A stretch of 21,319 nucleotides of DNA from Scatacola_A faecigallinarum (GTDB taxonomy: Bacteria; Pseudomonadota; Alphaproteobacteria; RF32; CAG-239), in NCBI GenBank assembly GCA_018713605.1, contig DVOM01000032.1, forward strand, positions 1 to 21,319, written 5' to 3'. Made by a program: the position numbers and the translations under genes. A model generated the notes under the pieces. The model was not told the origin of the DNA and did no database searches. It saw only the letters and a list, made by a program, of their open reading frames with translations. Shown here one piece after another: positions 5,888 to 13,750 of this stretch. Position 1 is the stretch's first letter. Every line of letters begins with the position of its first letter.

Positions 5888-8728
5888 GTGACTGATGAAA
5901 TCGATAATGAATTAGACAATCAGATTGTGACGGTAAAGGAAAACGGCGAAGACATTTCGCCTATTTCGATTACCGAGGAAATGCGCCGCTCTTACCTCGA
6001 CTATGCCATGAGCGTCATCGTTTCGCGCGCGCTGCCGGATGTCCGCGACGGCCTGAAACCGGTACACCGCCGCATTATTTATTCCATGTATGAAAACGGT
6101 TATGACTATAACCGTCCGTATCGTAAATCCGCCCGTATCGTCGGCGACGTGCTCGGTAAATATCACCCGCACGGCGACAGCTCGGTTTACGATGCCATGG
6201 TTCGTATGGCGCAGCCGTTCTCCATGCGTCTGCCGCTGGTAGACGGACAGGGAAACTTCGGTTCGATGGACGGTGACTCTGCCGCGGCCATGCGTTATAC
6301 CGAAGCCCGCCTGGAAAAGGTGGCTCACGCGCTGATTGAAGACATCGACAAGGAAACCGTCGATTTTATGCCGAACTATGACGAAACCGTTCAGGAGCCG
6401 ACGGTTTTGCCCGCGCGTTATCCGAACCTGCTGATTAACGGCGCCAACGGTATTGCCGTCGGTATGGCCACCAACATTCCGCCGCATAACCTCGGCGAAG
6501 TCGTTACCGCCTGCTGCGCTTACATCGACAATCCGGATATCAGTATTGACGACCTTATCTCCATCGTGCCGGGGCCTGACTTTCCGACCGGCGGTATGAT
6601 TCTGGGCTACAGCGGTGCAAAATCGGCTTATTATACCGGCCGCGGTTCGATTATGATGCGCGCCAAATGCACGATTGAAGAACTGCATAAGGACAAGGAA
6701 GCGATTATTGTCCACGAAATTCCCTATCAGGTTAACAAAGCCGCGCTGGTTTCGCGCATTGCCGAACTGGTCAAGGACAAAAAGCTGGAAGGCATTTCCG
6801 ACATCCGCGACGAATCCGACCGTCAGGGCGTGCGTGTCGTTATTGAAGTCAAACGCGATTTTCAGGCCGACGTCGTTTTAAATCAGCTCTATAAATATAC
6901 GCCGCTGCAAACCAGCTTCGGTATGAATATGCTGGCAATCAACGGCGGCCGTCCGATGATGATGAACCTTAAGGACATCATTGCCGCGTTTATCGAGTTC
7001 CGCGAAGAAGTAATCCGCCGCCGTACCATTTACGAGCTGAACAAAGCCCGCGACCGTGCCCATACTTTGGTCGGTCTGGCTCTTGCGGTTGAAAACCTTG
7101 ACCCGGTTATCGAATTAATCCGCACCTCGCCGAACCCGCAGGACGCCAAAGACGCCTTGTTGGCCAAAGCCTGGCCGGCGCGCGACATCGAACCGTTGGT
7201 ACAGTTGATTGACGAGCCTGACCGTAAGGTCGAAAACGGCCTTTATCGTTTGTCCGAAACTCAGGCTAAAGCCATTCTGGATTTGAAGCTCCAGCGTTTA
7301 ACCGGTCTGGAACGCGACAAGATTCACGAAGAACTGATGACCATCGGCGAAGACATTAAGGAATATCTGTCAATCCTTTCCAGCCGCGAAAAACTCTACG
7401 GCATTATGCGTGACGAACTGGTTGCTATTAAAGACGAATATGCAACGCCGCGCCGTACCAAGATTGAAGATATTGAATATGACACCGATATTGAATCGCT
7501 TATTCAGCGTGAGGAAATGGTTGTTACCGTTACCGAAGCCGGCTATATCAAACGCGTGCCGCTGAACGCCTACAAGGCGCAGAAACGCGGCGGCAAGGGC
7601 AAGTCGGGCATGGCGACCAAGGACGAAGACTTTGTTACCCGTCTGTTCGTGGCTTCAACGCATACGCCGGTCTTGTTCTTCTCGTCCAAGGGGCTGGTTT
7701 ACAAGATGAAGGTTTACAAACTGCCTCTCGGATCGCCGACTTCCAAGGGCAAGCCTTTCATCAACCTGTTGCCGCTTGACGAAGGCGAAACCATTACCAC
7801 GATTATGAAATTGCCGGAAAACGAGGAAGAGTGCAAGGATCTCTCCATCATGTTTGCCACTTCGCAGGGCAATGTCCGCCGCAACTCGCTGATGGATTTT
7901 GTCAATGTTCAGAGCAACGGCAAAATCGCCATGAAGCTTGACGAGGGCGATAAGCTGATTAACGTTCGTATCTGTACCGAAGAAAACGACATTATGCTGG
8001 CGGCCCGCAGCGGTAAATGTATCCGCTTCCCGGTTACCGAGGTTCGCGTTTTCGTCGGCCGCAACTCGACCGGCGTTCGCGGCATCAAGCTGGCTGACGG
8101 CGACGAGGTTGTTTCCATGTCCATTTTGAATCACAGCGACGCCACTTCCGAACAGCGCGACGAATATGCCCGCATATCTTCGGCGGCCAAACGCATTCAG
8201 GCCGAAAGAGGCGGCGATTGCGAGGTTTCCGTAGAAGAAACCGGTCTTGAGCTCAGCGTGCTGACGCCGGAACTCTACAGGGAAATGAAAGAGAAGGAAC
8301 AGTTTATTCTTTCCGTTACTTCCACCGGTTACGGCAAGCGTACCTCTTCGTACGAATATCGCACCACCGGCCGCGGCGGACAGGGTATTGCCAATATGGA
8401 GATGTCTGCCCGTAACAAGGAAATTGTCAGCTCCTTCCCGATTGAGGACGATAACCAGATTATGATGGTTACTGACGGCGGCAAACTGATTCGCATGCCG
8501 GTTAAGGATATCCGTATTGCCGGCCGTAAGACGCAGGGCGTTATTCTCTTCCGCACCGCGGATGATGAACGCGTCGTTTCCGTTACCTGGCTTGATGCCG
8601 ATGCCGGCGACGATGAGGAACTGGAGGAAGAAACCGGAAGCGAAGTCCTGGGCGAAAGCGTTTCTGAACTCGACGAGGCGTTGAGTGACGCCGTCAGCGA
8701 GCCGGACGCCGCCGAAGACGTCGAATAG
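5888..8728 (+). CDS. gyrA: DNA gyrase subunit A
   Basis: GyrA is the breakage-reunion subunit of the A2B2 topoisomerase that introduces negative supercoils. The frame is open from ATG 5837, but I place the start at GTG 5888 (946 residues). An AAAGG Shine-Dalgarno sequence lies 10 bases before it, and the likely promoter overlaps the longer version. The N-terminal domain is canonical: EEMRRSYLDYAMSVIVSRALPD, the catalytic Tyr at 137 (AMRYTEARL), and a quinolone-pocket segment HPHGDSSVYDAM with Ser98 and Asp102 at the E. coli Ser83 and Asp87 positions, i.e. the unmutated form. The C-terminal beta-pinwheel carries the GyrA box QKRGGKG at about 565 and a second GRGGQG-like motif. Between them is an insert of about 70 residues (SEQRDEYARI onward) like that of alphaproteobacteria. 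The protein ends in a long acidic tail. Confidence 0.97.
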   Translation: MTDEIDNELDNQIVTVKENGEDISPISITEEMRRSYLDYAMSVIVSRALPDVRDGLKPVHRRIIYSMYENGYDYNRPYRKSARIVGDVLGKYHPHGDSSVYDAMVRMAQPFSMRLPLVDGQGNFGSMDGDSAAAMRYTEARLEKVAHALIEDIDKETVDFMPNYDETVQEPTVLPARYPNLLINGANGIAVGMATNIPPHNLGEVVTACCAYIDNPDISIDDLISIVPGPDFPTGGMILGYSGAKSAYYTGRGSIMMRAKCTIEELHKDKEAIIVHEIPYQVNKAALVSRIAELVKDKKLEGISDIRDESDRQGVRVVIEVKRDFQADVVLNQLYKYTPLQTSFGMNMLAINGGRPMMMNLKDIIAAFIEFREEVIRRRTIYELNKARDRAHTLVGLALAVENLDPVIELIRTSPNPQDAKDALLAKAWPARDIEPLVQLIDEPDRKVENGLYRLSETQAKAILDLKLQRLTGLERDKIHEELMTIGEDIKEYLSILSSREKLYGIMRDELVAIKDEYATPRRTKIEDIEYDTDIESLIQREEMVVTVTEAGYIKRVPLNAYKAQKRGGKGKSGMATKDEDFVTRLFVASTHTPVLFFSSKGLVYKMKVYKLPLGSPTSKGKPFINLLPLDEGETITTIMKLPENEEECKDLSIMFATSQGNVRRNSLMDFVNVQSNGKIAMKLDEGDKLINVRICTEENDIMLAARSGKCIRFPVTEVRVFVGRNSTGVRGIKLADGDEVVSMSILNHSDATSEQRDEYARISSAAKRIQAERGGDCEVSVEETGLELSVLTPELYREMKEKEQFILSVTSTGYGKRTSSYEYRTTGRGGQGIANMEMSARNKEIVSSFPIEDDNQIMMVTDGGKLIRMPVKDIRIAGRKTQGVILFRTADDERVVSVTWLDADAGDDEELEEETGSEVLGESVSELDEALSDAVSEPDAAEDVE

Positions 8729-8740
8729 TTTTCTTCTTTG

Positions 8741-8780
8741 AACGAAAAAACAACCCCGCCGATAAGGCGGGGTTTCGTTT
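8741..8780. terminator. Bidirectional terminator between gyrA and the 138-residue gene
   Basis: A perfect 9-bp GC-rich stem, AACCCCGCC (8752-8760) and GGCGGGGTT (8766-8774), with loop GATAA. Outer AACGAAA and TTTCGTT arms add further pairing. A tracts on the left and T tracts on the right serve both strands. It lies 12-23 bp after the gyrA stop and directly beyond the stop of the convergent minus-strand gene. Confidence 0.88.
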
Positions 8781-9195
8781 AATAAGAACGGCTGCCGTAA
8801 ATGTTGGTGCTTGTTTGAATGTTTATATATTCTTCCATGGTCATGCCGTTATAAAAAGCCAGTGGCTTTCGCTGCGGCGTTTTGCCGTTGACAATGAAAT
8901 CGACATAAGTTTCTATGTTTTCAAAGGCGCAGATTTTGGTCTTCAGGCTGCCGTTTTCCTTAATCGGACGGTCTGCTTCGTCGCGGCAGACCAGTTTTTG
9001 AAACACCATTTTGTCGCCGCGGCCGCCAATGCCTTTGCCCGGCCGCTGAAACTGTTCGTTTTCCGGACAGGGGCGAATTCTTCGCAGTTCGTCGCGATAA
9101 AACAGCAGAACCTGCTTTTCACACAGTTCCCGCACGGTCACGATTTTGTTTTCAAGAGCGGCAATGCCGTCATTCAGCAGTTTGGTTTCATTCAT
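8779..9195 (-). CDS. Hypothetical protein, 138 residues
   Basis: I do not recognise this protein. It is soluble, with no signal peptide. The N-terminal 35 residues look helical (MNETKLLNDGIAALENKIVT, then VRELCEKQVLLFY). A central basic, Gly-rich part follows (FQRPGKGIGGRGDKMVFQKL), and the C-terminal half is mixed, with FENIETYVDFIVNG and MTMEEYINIQ. Arg/Gly content could suit nucleic-acid binding, but that is only a guess. No Shine-Dalgarno sequence precedes the ATG; a -10-like TATACGAT lies only a few bases upstream, so a very short or absent leader is possible. It is convergent with gyrA through a shared terminator and divergent from the Nudix gene. Confidence 0.6.
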   Translation of the reverse strand: MNETKLLNDGIAALENKIVTVRELCEKQVLLFYRDELRRIRPCPENEQFQRPGKGIGGRGDKMVFQKLVCRDEADRPIKENGSLKTKICAFENIETYVDFIVNGKTPQRKPLAFYNGMTMEEYINIQTSTNIYGSRSY

Positions 9196-9313
9196 TTCAG
9201 TATCGTATAAAATTTACCATAACGCCAATTTATCACATTTTTTGTCCAGAATCAACGGCATTAATCTTTTGTAAAAGTATCTTTGTTACGCTTGCCGCAA
9301 TAAGGAGGCTAAG

Positions 9314-9874
9314 ATGCAGATGCTTAAACAGGATAAATGGAAAACGCTCTCCAGCGAATATTTGTTCAATCGTCCGTGGCTGACAGTCCGCCGCGACAGC
9401 TATGAGCTTCCGGACGGAAGAATTGTTCCCGAATATTATATTCTCGAATACCCGGATTGGGTCAACACGCTGGCAATAACCAAAGACGGGAAGTTTGTCT
9501 TTGTCAGCCAATACCGTCCGGGACTTAAAAGAAATGATTATGAACTCTGCGCCGGCGTCAGCGAAAAGAGCGATAGGAACATGGAAGCGGCAGCCCGTCG
9601 CGAATTGTTGGAGGAAACCGGTTTCGGCGGCGGCCGCTGGCGCGAATATATGGTCATTTCAGCCAATCCGTCAACCACGGACAATCTGACGCATTGTTTT
9701 CTGGCCGAAGATGTTGAATCGGTCGGCAAAGTGCATCAGGACGCAACCGAAGATGTCAGAATTCATCTTCTGACGCTGGATGAGGTGCGGGAACTTCTTG
9801 TGTCCGGCGCCGTAAAACAGGCCACGCATTTGGCCCCGCTATGGAAATATTTTGCGGAAAACAAGATCTTGTAA
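9314..9874 (+). CDS. Nudix hydrolase, ADP-ribose pyrophosphatase-like
   Basis: The 186-residue protein has the architecture of NudF/ADP-ribose pyrophosphatase-type Nudix enzymes. These cleave nucleoside diphosphates linked to another moiety, using metals held by the Nudix helix. An N-terminal beta-rich part (residues 6-45: WKTLSSEYLFNRPWLTVRRD, then ELPDGRIVPEYYILEYPDW) precedes the core strand FVFVSQYRPGLKR. The Nudix box is at about 80-103: its second half, RRELLEETGF, is perfect. The first half (GVSEKSDRNMEAAA) has one extra residue, with Asp where the first Glu is usual. A strong AAGGAGG Shine-Dalgarno sequence 5 bases before ATG 9314 fixes the start. The substrate cannot be read from sequence. 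It is a single gene, followed by 187 bp of AT-rich DNA. Confidence 0.88.
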   Translation: MQMLKQDKWKTLSSEYLFNRPWLTVRRDSYELPDGRIVPEYYILEYPDWVNTLAITKDGKFVFVSQYRPGLKRNDYELCAGVSEKSDRNMEAAARRELLEETGFGGGRWREYMVISANPSTTDNLTHCFLAEDVESVGKVHQDATEDVRIHLLTLDEVRELLVSGAVKQATHLAPLWKYFAENKIL

Positions 9875-9917
9875 AATTTCGAATTTTAAACTTTTTCTTA
9901 TAAAATAGACAAAATAC

Positions 9918-9946
9918 TTGCAATATTGCCAAAATGCGCGTATAGT
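9918..9946 (+). promoter_or_regulatory. Candidate promoter of the YdcF-like operon
   Basis: -35 TTGCAA (9918-9923) and -10 TATAGT (9941-9946) at 17 bp spacing form one of the best sigma70-like matches in the window. The start would be near 9953, giving a leader of about 110 nt. A second, weaker pair (TTGATT at 10025, TAATAA at 10049) would start transcription almost at the ATG itself. Confidence 0.55.
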
Positions 9947-10061
9947 AATTCTCATATTCAGTATAATTGTAGGCTTTTGTATTACGTTTTTTATTTTTAC
10001 CTTACATAATGCCTGCAGTTTTTCTTGATTTCGAATTTATAAACCCTTTAATAATACAGTT

Positions 10062-10970
10062 ATGAACAAGAAAAAAAGAGAATTGATTTGGCATTACGCC
10101 ACTTTGATTCATGAAAATTTGTGTTTGAAAACCGACTGCTTCGACAAAGAGGGCAAGTTGGCTGGTGTGAAATATGTGGCTTGCATAGACGATGACCCGA
10201 AATCGGCTGTTTATGCGGCATGGTTGTATCATAAGGCTGTTACAGAAGGCCAAAGCCCGCAGGTTTTGTGCATCGGCGGCATAGGGCTTCTTTCCAGACA
10301 TCTGAAGCAAAAAGACGTTGTTTTTTATACGGAAGGAATGCGACTGGCCGAGTTCTGTATCGACCTGGGCGTGCCGATGGAAAACATTGTTATTCTCGAC
10401 AAGGGAAAAAACAGCGGCGAAAACGTTCGTGACGTTGCTTCCCAAATGATAAAGGAGCCGGGAGACATTGTCTTCGCCGTAACCAAACGCTTATCCTTGC
10501 GCTGGGAACGGACGTTTAAAAAACAGATTGCCGGACAAATGGCAAAGCAAATGAGCCGGAAGTATCATCACGAATATAATCCCGAAATGATAAAAACACC
10601 GAAGGATTATTACTATGTGATTGATGAAACTTTGGAAGAAGCCTGCTGTTGGATGAACGGCAAACGCGTCGGCAATTGTCAGATGATGTTTCACGAACTG
10701 GCCAGCATTTATGACCGCTGTGTCAAATATGCCGGAACTTTTCAGCTTCCGCTCGAGTTTGATGTTTCCGACGAAGTGAAGGAAGCCGCGGCCTATATGG
10801 CAAAACACTACCGCATTAAAAACGGCAAAATGGGTTTGCGCGAAATCTGCCAGTATGTTTACTTATTGGCCGGTCTCAAAAAACACCTGCCGGACATGCA
10901 GAAAGAACAGATTAACACAATCGCCCAGAAACAGCTCGAATTTGCAGCTGAATTTGGCCTAAAATTTTAA
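10062..10970 (+). CDS. YdcF/ElyC-family (DUF218) protein
   Basis: The 302-residue protein has the DUF218 signature in its first half. A strand with VLCIGGIG (about 68-75) is followed by a helix, TEGMRLAEFCIDLGVPMENIVILD (about 90-114), and then the GKNSGENV motif (116-122), the counterpart of the SxNTxEN segment of the SanA/YdcF/ElyC group. Members of that group are linked to cell-envelope processes or bind S-adenosylmethionine, but their reactions are poorly known. Unlike SanA it has no N-terminal membrane anchor and appears cytoplasmic. The C-terminal 130 residues are mostly helical and I do not recognise them. No Shine-Dalgarno sequence precedes the ATG. It forms an operon with the next gene, 3 bp apart. 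Confidence 0.75.
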   Translation: MNKKKRELIWHYATLIHENLCLKTDCFDKEGKLAGVKYVACIDDDPKSAVYAAWLYHKAVTEGQSPQVLCIGGIGLLSRHLKQKDVVFYTEGMRLAEFCIDLGVPMENIVILDKGKNSGENVRDVASQMIKEPGDIVFAVTKRLSLRWERTFKKQIAGQMAKQMSRKYHHEYNPEMIKTPKDYYYVIDETLEEACCWMNGKRVGNCQMMFHELASIYDRCVKYAGTFQLPLEFDVSDEVKEAAAYMAKHYRIKNGKMGLREICQYVYLLAGLKKHLPDMQKEQINTIAQKQLEFAAEFGLKF

Positions 10971-10973
10971 GTT

Positions 10974-11300
10974 ATGAATCAGGTAGAATTAATTGAAGCA
11001 CTGACCACAAAGGGTTACAGTGCAGGTTTTGCCGGCACGATGCTGGTGGTTACGGTAAACGATCGCACGGATGTTCCGGGCGTTGTTCAGACAAAGGTAA
11101 AGTACTCAAAGTCTTTGCCCGTGTTTATTAAATTTCGCAACGGCGACATTGAACCGATATATTACGGCAGTGTTCTTGCCATAGCGAAAATTATCCGTAA
11201 GTTCGGCTGCGGCGCCAATATGGTTTGCTGCTGGAAAGCCGACAAAAAAATTGATTATGAAGAACTGGAAGATTTTCTGCGTGAGCTTCATAACCGTTAA
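10974..11300 (+). CDS. Hypothetical protein, 108 residues
   Basis: A small soluble protein of unknown function with an alpha-beta pattern: an N-terminal helix (QVELIEALTTKGY), two or three strands (TMLVVTVND, LPVFIKFRNGDIEPIYYG), a basic helix (VLAIAKIIRKFGCG) and an acidic C-terminal helix (YEELEDFLRELHNR). It starts 3 bp after the stop of the YdcF-like gene and has no Shine-Dalgarno sequence of its own, so it is probably translated by coupling. A bidirectional terminator follows directly. The tight spacing suggests that it works with the YdcF-like protein, but nothing in the sequence says how. Confidence 0.7.
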   Translation: MNQVELIEALTTKGYSAGFAGTMLVVTVNDRTDVPGVVQTKVKYSKSLPVFIKFRNGDIEPIYYGSVLAIAKIIRKFGCGANMVCCWKADKKIDYEELEDFLRELHNR

Positions 11301-11310
11301 TTGTTAAACG

Positions 11311-11361
11311 CGAAAAAAAGCGGTTCGGTTGTCTTTAGACATCGAACCGCTTCGCATTTTT
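11311..11361. terminator. Bidirectional terminator between convergent operons
   Basis: A perfect 10-bp stem, AAGCGGTTCG (11318-11327) and CGAACCGCTT (11343-11352). GTC and GAC inside the loop can pair further. A tracts on the left (11313-11319) and CATTTTT on the right serve both strands. It lies between the 108-residue gene (plus) and the antiporter gene (minus). Confidence 0.88.
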
Positions 11362-11371
11362 AAATAAGGCT

Positions 11372-12865
11372 TTAGTTCATGGCTACAATGCCGTGCGACA
11401 GCGCGTAGATTGCCCACAGCGCAATCACGATGAGAAAGGCGGCGATAACCGCTTCGCCGGTCGTGAACGTGCGCTGGTTCGGCGCAACCTGATGCCGTGC
11501 CCACATGTAAACCGGAATGCCCAGCGCCATAAAGATAACGGCCATCAGCAGATAATTCAGTCCGGCGGCATAAATCAGCCACAGGGCATAAATCGAACCG
11601 ATGATTGCCGAAAACAGGGCAGCCGAACGACGGATATAAATTCCGTTCGGATATTCGCCGTCTTCGCAGACTTTCCACAAATAGGCGCAGCTTGAGAAAT
11701 ATGCCGGCAGCACCATAACGCTGGTAATGCTCAGCATGGTGTTCCATGCGTTGTTGGAAAAGTAAACCAGCAGAATAAACAGCTGCATCAGCGCGCTGGT
11801 TACCCACAGCGAAACCGACGGCGCCTGATTTTCGTTCTCGGCGGCAAATTCTTTCGGGAATGTGCCGTTTTGGGCGGCAGCCTGCGGAATCTGCGCCGTA
11901 ACCATCGTCCAGGCCAGCCAGCTGGTCAGAACCGAAACCAGCAGGCCGATGTTCATCAGCCATGCGCCCCAGGGGCCGACGATTTTTTCCAAAACGCCGG
12001 CTGTCGAGGGATTCGGAATGGCGGCCAGTTCGGCTTGCGTCATATAACCGAAGGGCAGCAGCGACAGCAGAATATAGATAATCAGACAGCCCAGAAAACC
12101 GAGCACCGTAGCGCGTCCGACGGCCTTCGGGCTGGAGGCGTGTTTGGACATGACGACTGCGCCCTCAATGCCGATAAAGGCCCACAGCGTAACCAGCATT
12201 GTGCTCTTGATTTGAGCGGAAAGGCCGCCGAGTTTTGCCCTGGTGGCAATCTGTTCGCCCCAGAAGTTAAAGTCAAACTTCGAAAACTGGAAGACAAACA
12301 GCAGAATCAGAATGAACAAAATCAGCGGAACGATTTTGGCAATCGTACCGATGATGTTGATGACCGTCGCCTGTTTGATGCCGCGCAGAACCAAAAAGTT
12401 GAAGCCCCAGATGAGCACGGAACCGCCGATAATCGACAGCAGATTGTTTCCGCCCGCGAAATAAGGCGGAAAGAAATAGTTGAGGGCGTCCATGGTAATC
12501 ACGGCATAACCGACGTTGCCGCAGATTTGGCAAAGCCAGTAGGACCAGCCGATGGTAAAACCGACATACGGGCCGAAGCCCTCGCGGCTGTACATGTAAA
12601 TACCGGCCGTCAGGTCCGGTTTGACGGTTGAAAGAATACGAAAGGTGTTGGCGATGAAAAAGACGCCGAACCCGGTAATGACCCATGCCAGAAGGACGGC
12701 TCCGGCAGAAGCTCCGGCAGCCATGTTTTGCGGCAGCGAATAGATGCCGCCGCCGATCATCGAGCTGATGACGATACTGGCCAGCGCCAGAACGCCGAGG
12801 CCCGATTTTGGCTTCCCGGAGGCTGCGGAGGACGCTGCAGCGGGATTGATTATTTTGTCAGCCAT
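11372..12865 (-). CDS. aaxC: APC-family arginine/agmatine antiporter, AaxC-like
   Basis: A 497-residue inner-membrane transporter of the basic amino acid/polyamine antiporter family with about 12-13 hydrophobic segments. The first helix carries the substrate-binding loop SMIGGGIYSLPQNMA (35-49), equivalent to GSG in AdiC. Helix 6 has W228-AFIGI-E234, matching AdiC Trp202 and Glu208 in identity and spacing. These are the substrate-gating and proton-sensing residues of the arginine/agmatine exchanger. It is encoded 101 bp downstream of the arginine decarboxylase, as expected for a pair exchanging external arginine for internal agmatine. By family alone an arginine/ornithine exchanger would be equally possible; the neighbour decides for agmatine. 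A GAGG Shine-Dalgarno sequence 9 bases before ATG 12865 supports the start. Confidence 0.85.
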   Translation of the reverse strand: MADKIINPAAASSAASGKPKSGLGVLALASIVISSMIGGGIYSLPQNMAAGASAGAVLLAWVITGFGVFFIANTFRILSTVKPDLTAGIYMYSREGFGPYVGFTIGWSYWLCQICGNVGYAVITMDALNYFFPPYFAGGNNLLSIIGGSVLIWGFNFLVLRGIKQATVINIIGTIAKIVPLILFILILLFVFQFSKFDFNFWGEQIATRAKLGGLSAQIKSTMLVTLWAFIGIEGAVVMSKHASSPKAVGRATVLGFLGCLIIYILLSLLPFGYMTQAELAAIPNPSTAGVLEKIVGPWGAWLMNIGLLVSVLTSWLAWTMVTAQIPQAAAQNGTFPKEFAAENENQAPSVSLWVTSALMQLFILLVYFSNNAWNTMLSITSVMVLPAYFSSCAYLWKVCEDGEYPNGIYIRRSAALFSAIIGSIYALWLIYAAGLNYLLMAVIFMALGIPVYMWARHQVAPNQRTFTTGEAVIAAFLIVIALWAIYALSHGIVAMN

Positions 12866-12907
12866 TGTTTTTTCCTCAAATTGTTATCGGACATTTCTTA
12901 AACAATT

Positions 12908-12937
12908 AGGCGGAGCAGAGAAATTTCTGCTCTGCCT
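12908..12937 (-). other. Intercistronic hairpin between aaxB and aaxC
   Basis: A 12-bp stem (12908-12919 with 12926-12937, one G-T pair) encloses a 6-base loop in the 101-bp gap. In the direction of transcription only a weak T-rich stretch (AATTGTTT) follows, so a partial terminator or an mRNA-stabilising structure that lowers antiporter output relative to the decarboxylase is more likely than a full stop. Confidence 0.65.
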
Positions 12938-12966
12938 TGTTTTTAGCGGTAAGGCGTTTCCTGAGG

Positions 12967-13551
12967 CTACGCTTTGGCCGGTTCGGCGTGTTCGAAGTTC
13001 AGGAAGCCCAGGGCCGTCAGACTGTAGCCGAACTGCTGGGTAATGTTGATGTAGTTGTGCCACAGTTGGAAGTCGGAATGTTTTTCGACGCCGCGGATGT
13101 CAAGTTCGTGCTGCAGCGATTTGTTGAGCCACATTTCGGCATGGCCTCTGGCAATTTCGTCATCGATGAAGGTGTCGAAATATTCGACGTATTCGGCAGC
13201 CCATCCGCCGATGAGTTCGCCGTTTTTGTCCTTTCCCCAGCAAACGCCCAGACCGGTGGCAATGGCCTTGTGGTTGTCGCGGCTGGCGCCGTTGCCGGCC
13301 ATAATGACTTCCAGAACCGCGCCGTGCTTAAACTGTTTGACAATTTGGTCGTTCAGCGGAACGATTTTGCCGAACAGCTCTTTCGGCAGAACGGAAGTAT
13401 AGGGAACAACGTTGAAGTTTTCGATTTTTGCCTGCATCAGAGCCGAGTCATAGCAGAAGGTTTCAAACGGCTGGGGCGGAATGCCCTCGTCAGCCTGACC
13501 GACGCCGCCGGTAATAAAAGCAAAAGTAGGATAGCGTACACCTTCAGTCAT
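12967..13551 (-). CDS. aaxB: Pyruvoyl-dependent arginine decarboxylase, AaxB-like
   Basis: The enzyme converts arginine to agmatine and CO2, consuming a cytoplasmic proton. It is made as a proenzyme that cuts itself at a Thr-Ser bond; the Ser becomes the pyruvoyl cofactor at the N terminus of the larger chain. The 194 residues resemble chlamydial AaxB throughout: PPQPFETFCYDSAL (25-38), AKIENFNVVPYTS with the Thr52-Ser53 cleavage pair at the same numbers, Asn47, FKHGAVLEVIMAG (74-86), GKDKNGELIGGWAAEYVE with the likely catalytic Glu120, and the C-terminal SLTALGFLNFE. It therefore belongs to the short AaxB branch of the PvlArgDC family, first known from archaea. AAGGAGA lies 7 bases before the ATG. 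It is first in a minus-strand operon with aaxC; no aaxA-type porin gene is in the window. Confidence 0.93.
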   Translation of the reverse strand: MTEGVRYPTFAFITGGVGQADEGIPPQPFETFCYDSALMQAKIENFNVVPYTSVLPKELFGKIVPLNDQIVKQFKHGAVLEVIMAGNGASRDNHKAIATGLGVCWGKDKNGELIGGWAAEYVEYFDTFIDDEIARGHAEMWLNKSLQHELDIRGVEKHSDFQLWHNYINITQQFGYSLTALGFLNFEHAEPAKA

Positions 13552-13750
13552 TATAATTCTCCTTGAAAATTTTTATTGTATAAGATTTTGCTAGAAAGAT
13601 TATGCATTGTTAAAACTAGTCTCTGGATTTGCTTTTTCAACGCCCGGGGTTTAAAACATTCAGACATATCCACACAATCGGATTAGTATTGTATTTTCTT
13701 CAAATTAGAGTATTTTTTTTATGTAAAATTTAATAATTCGGGGAAGAAAC

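Noticed and set aside
6164..6210. Possible quinolone-resistance change in GyrA.
   Set aside because: Ser and Asp are present at the positions of E. coli Ser83 and Asp87, so no resistance substitution is seen there.
5912..6715. Frame of 267 codons opposite gyrA, and one of 159 codons at 7655-8134.
   Set aside because: Antisense to conserved gyrase sequence, without ribosome binding site or recognisable domain.
11870..12631. Frame of 253 codons opposite the antiporter gene.
   Set aside because: A shadow of aaxC with low-complexity, hydrophilic content; the antiporter on the other strand is certain.
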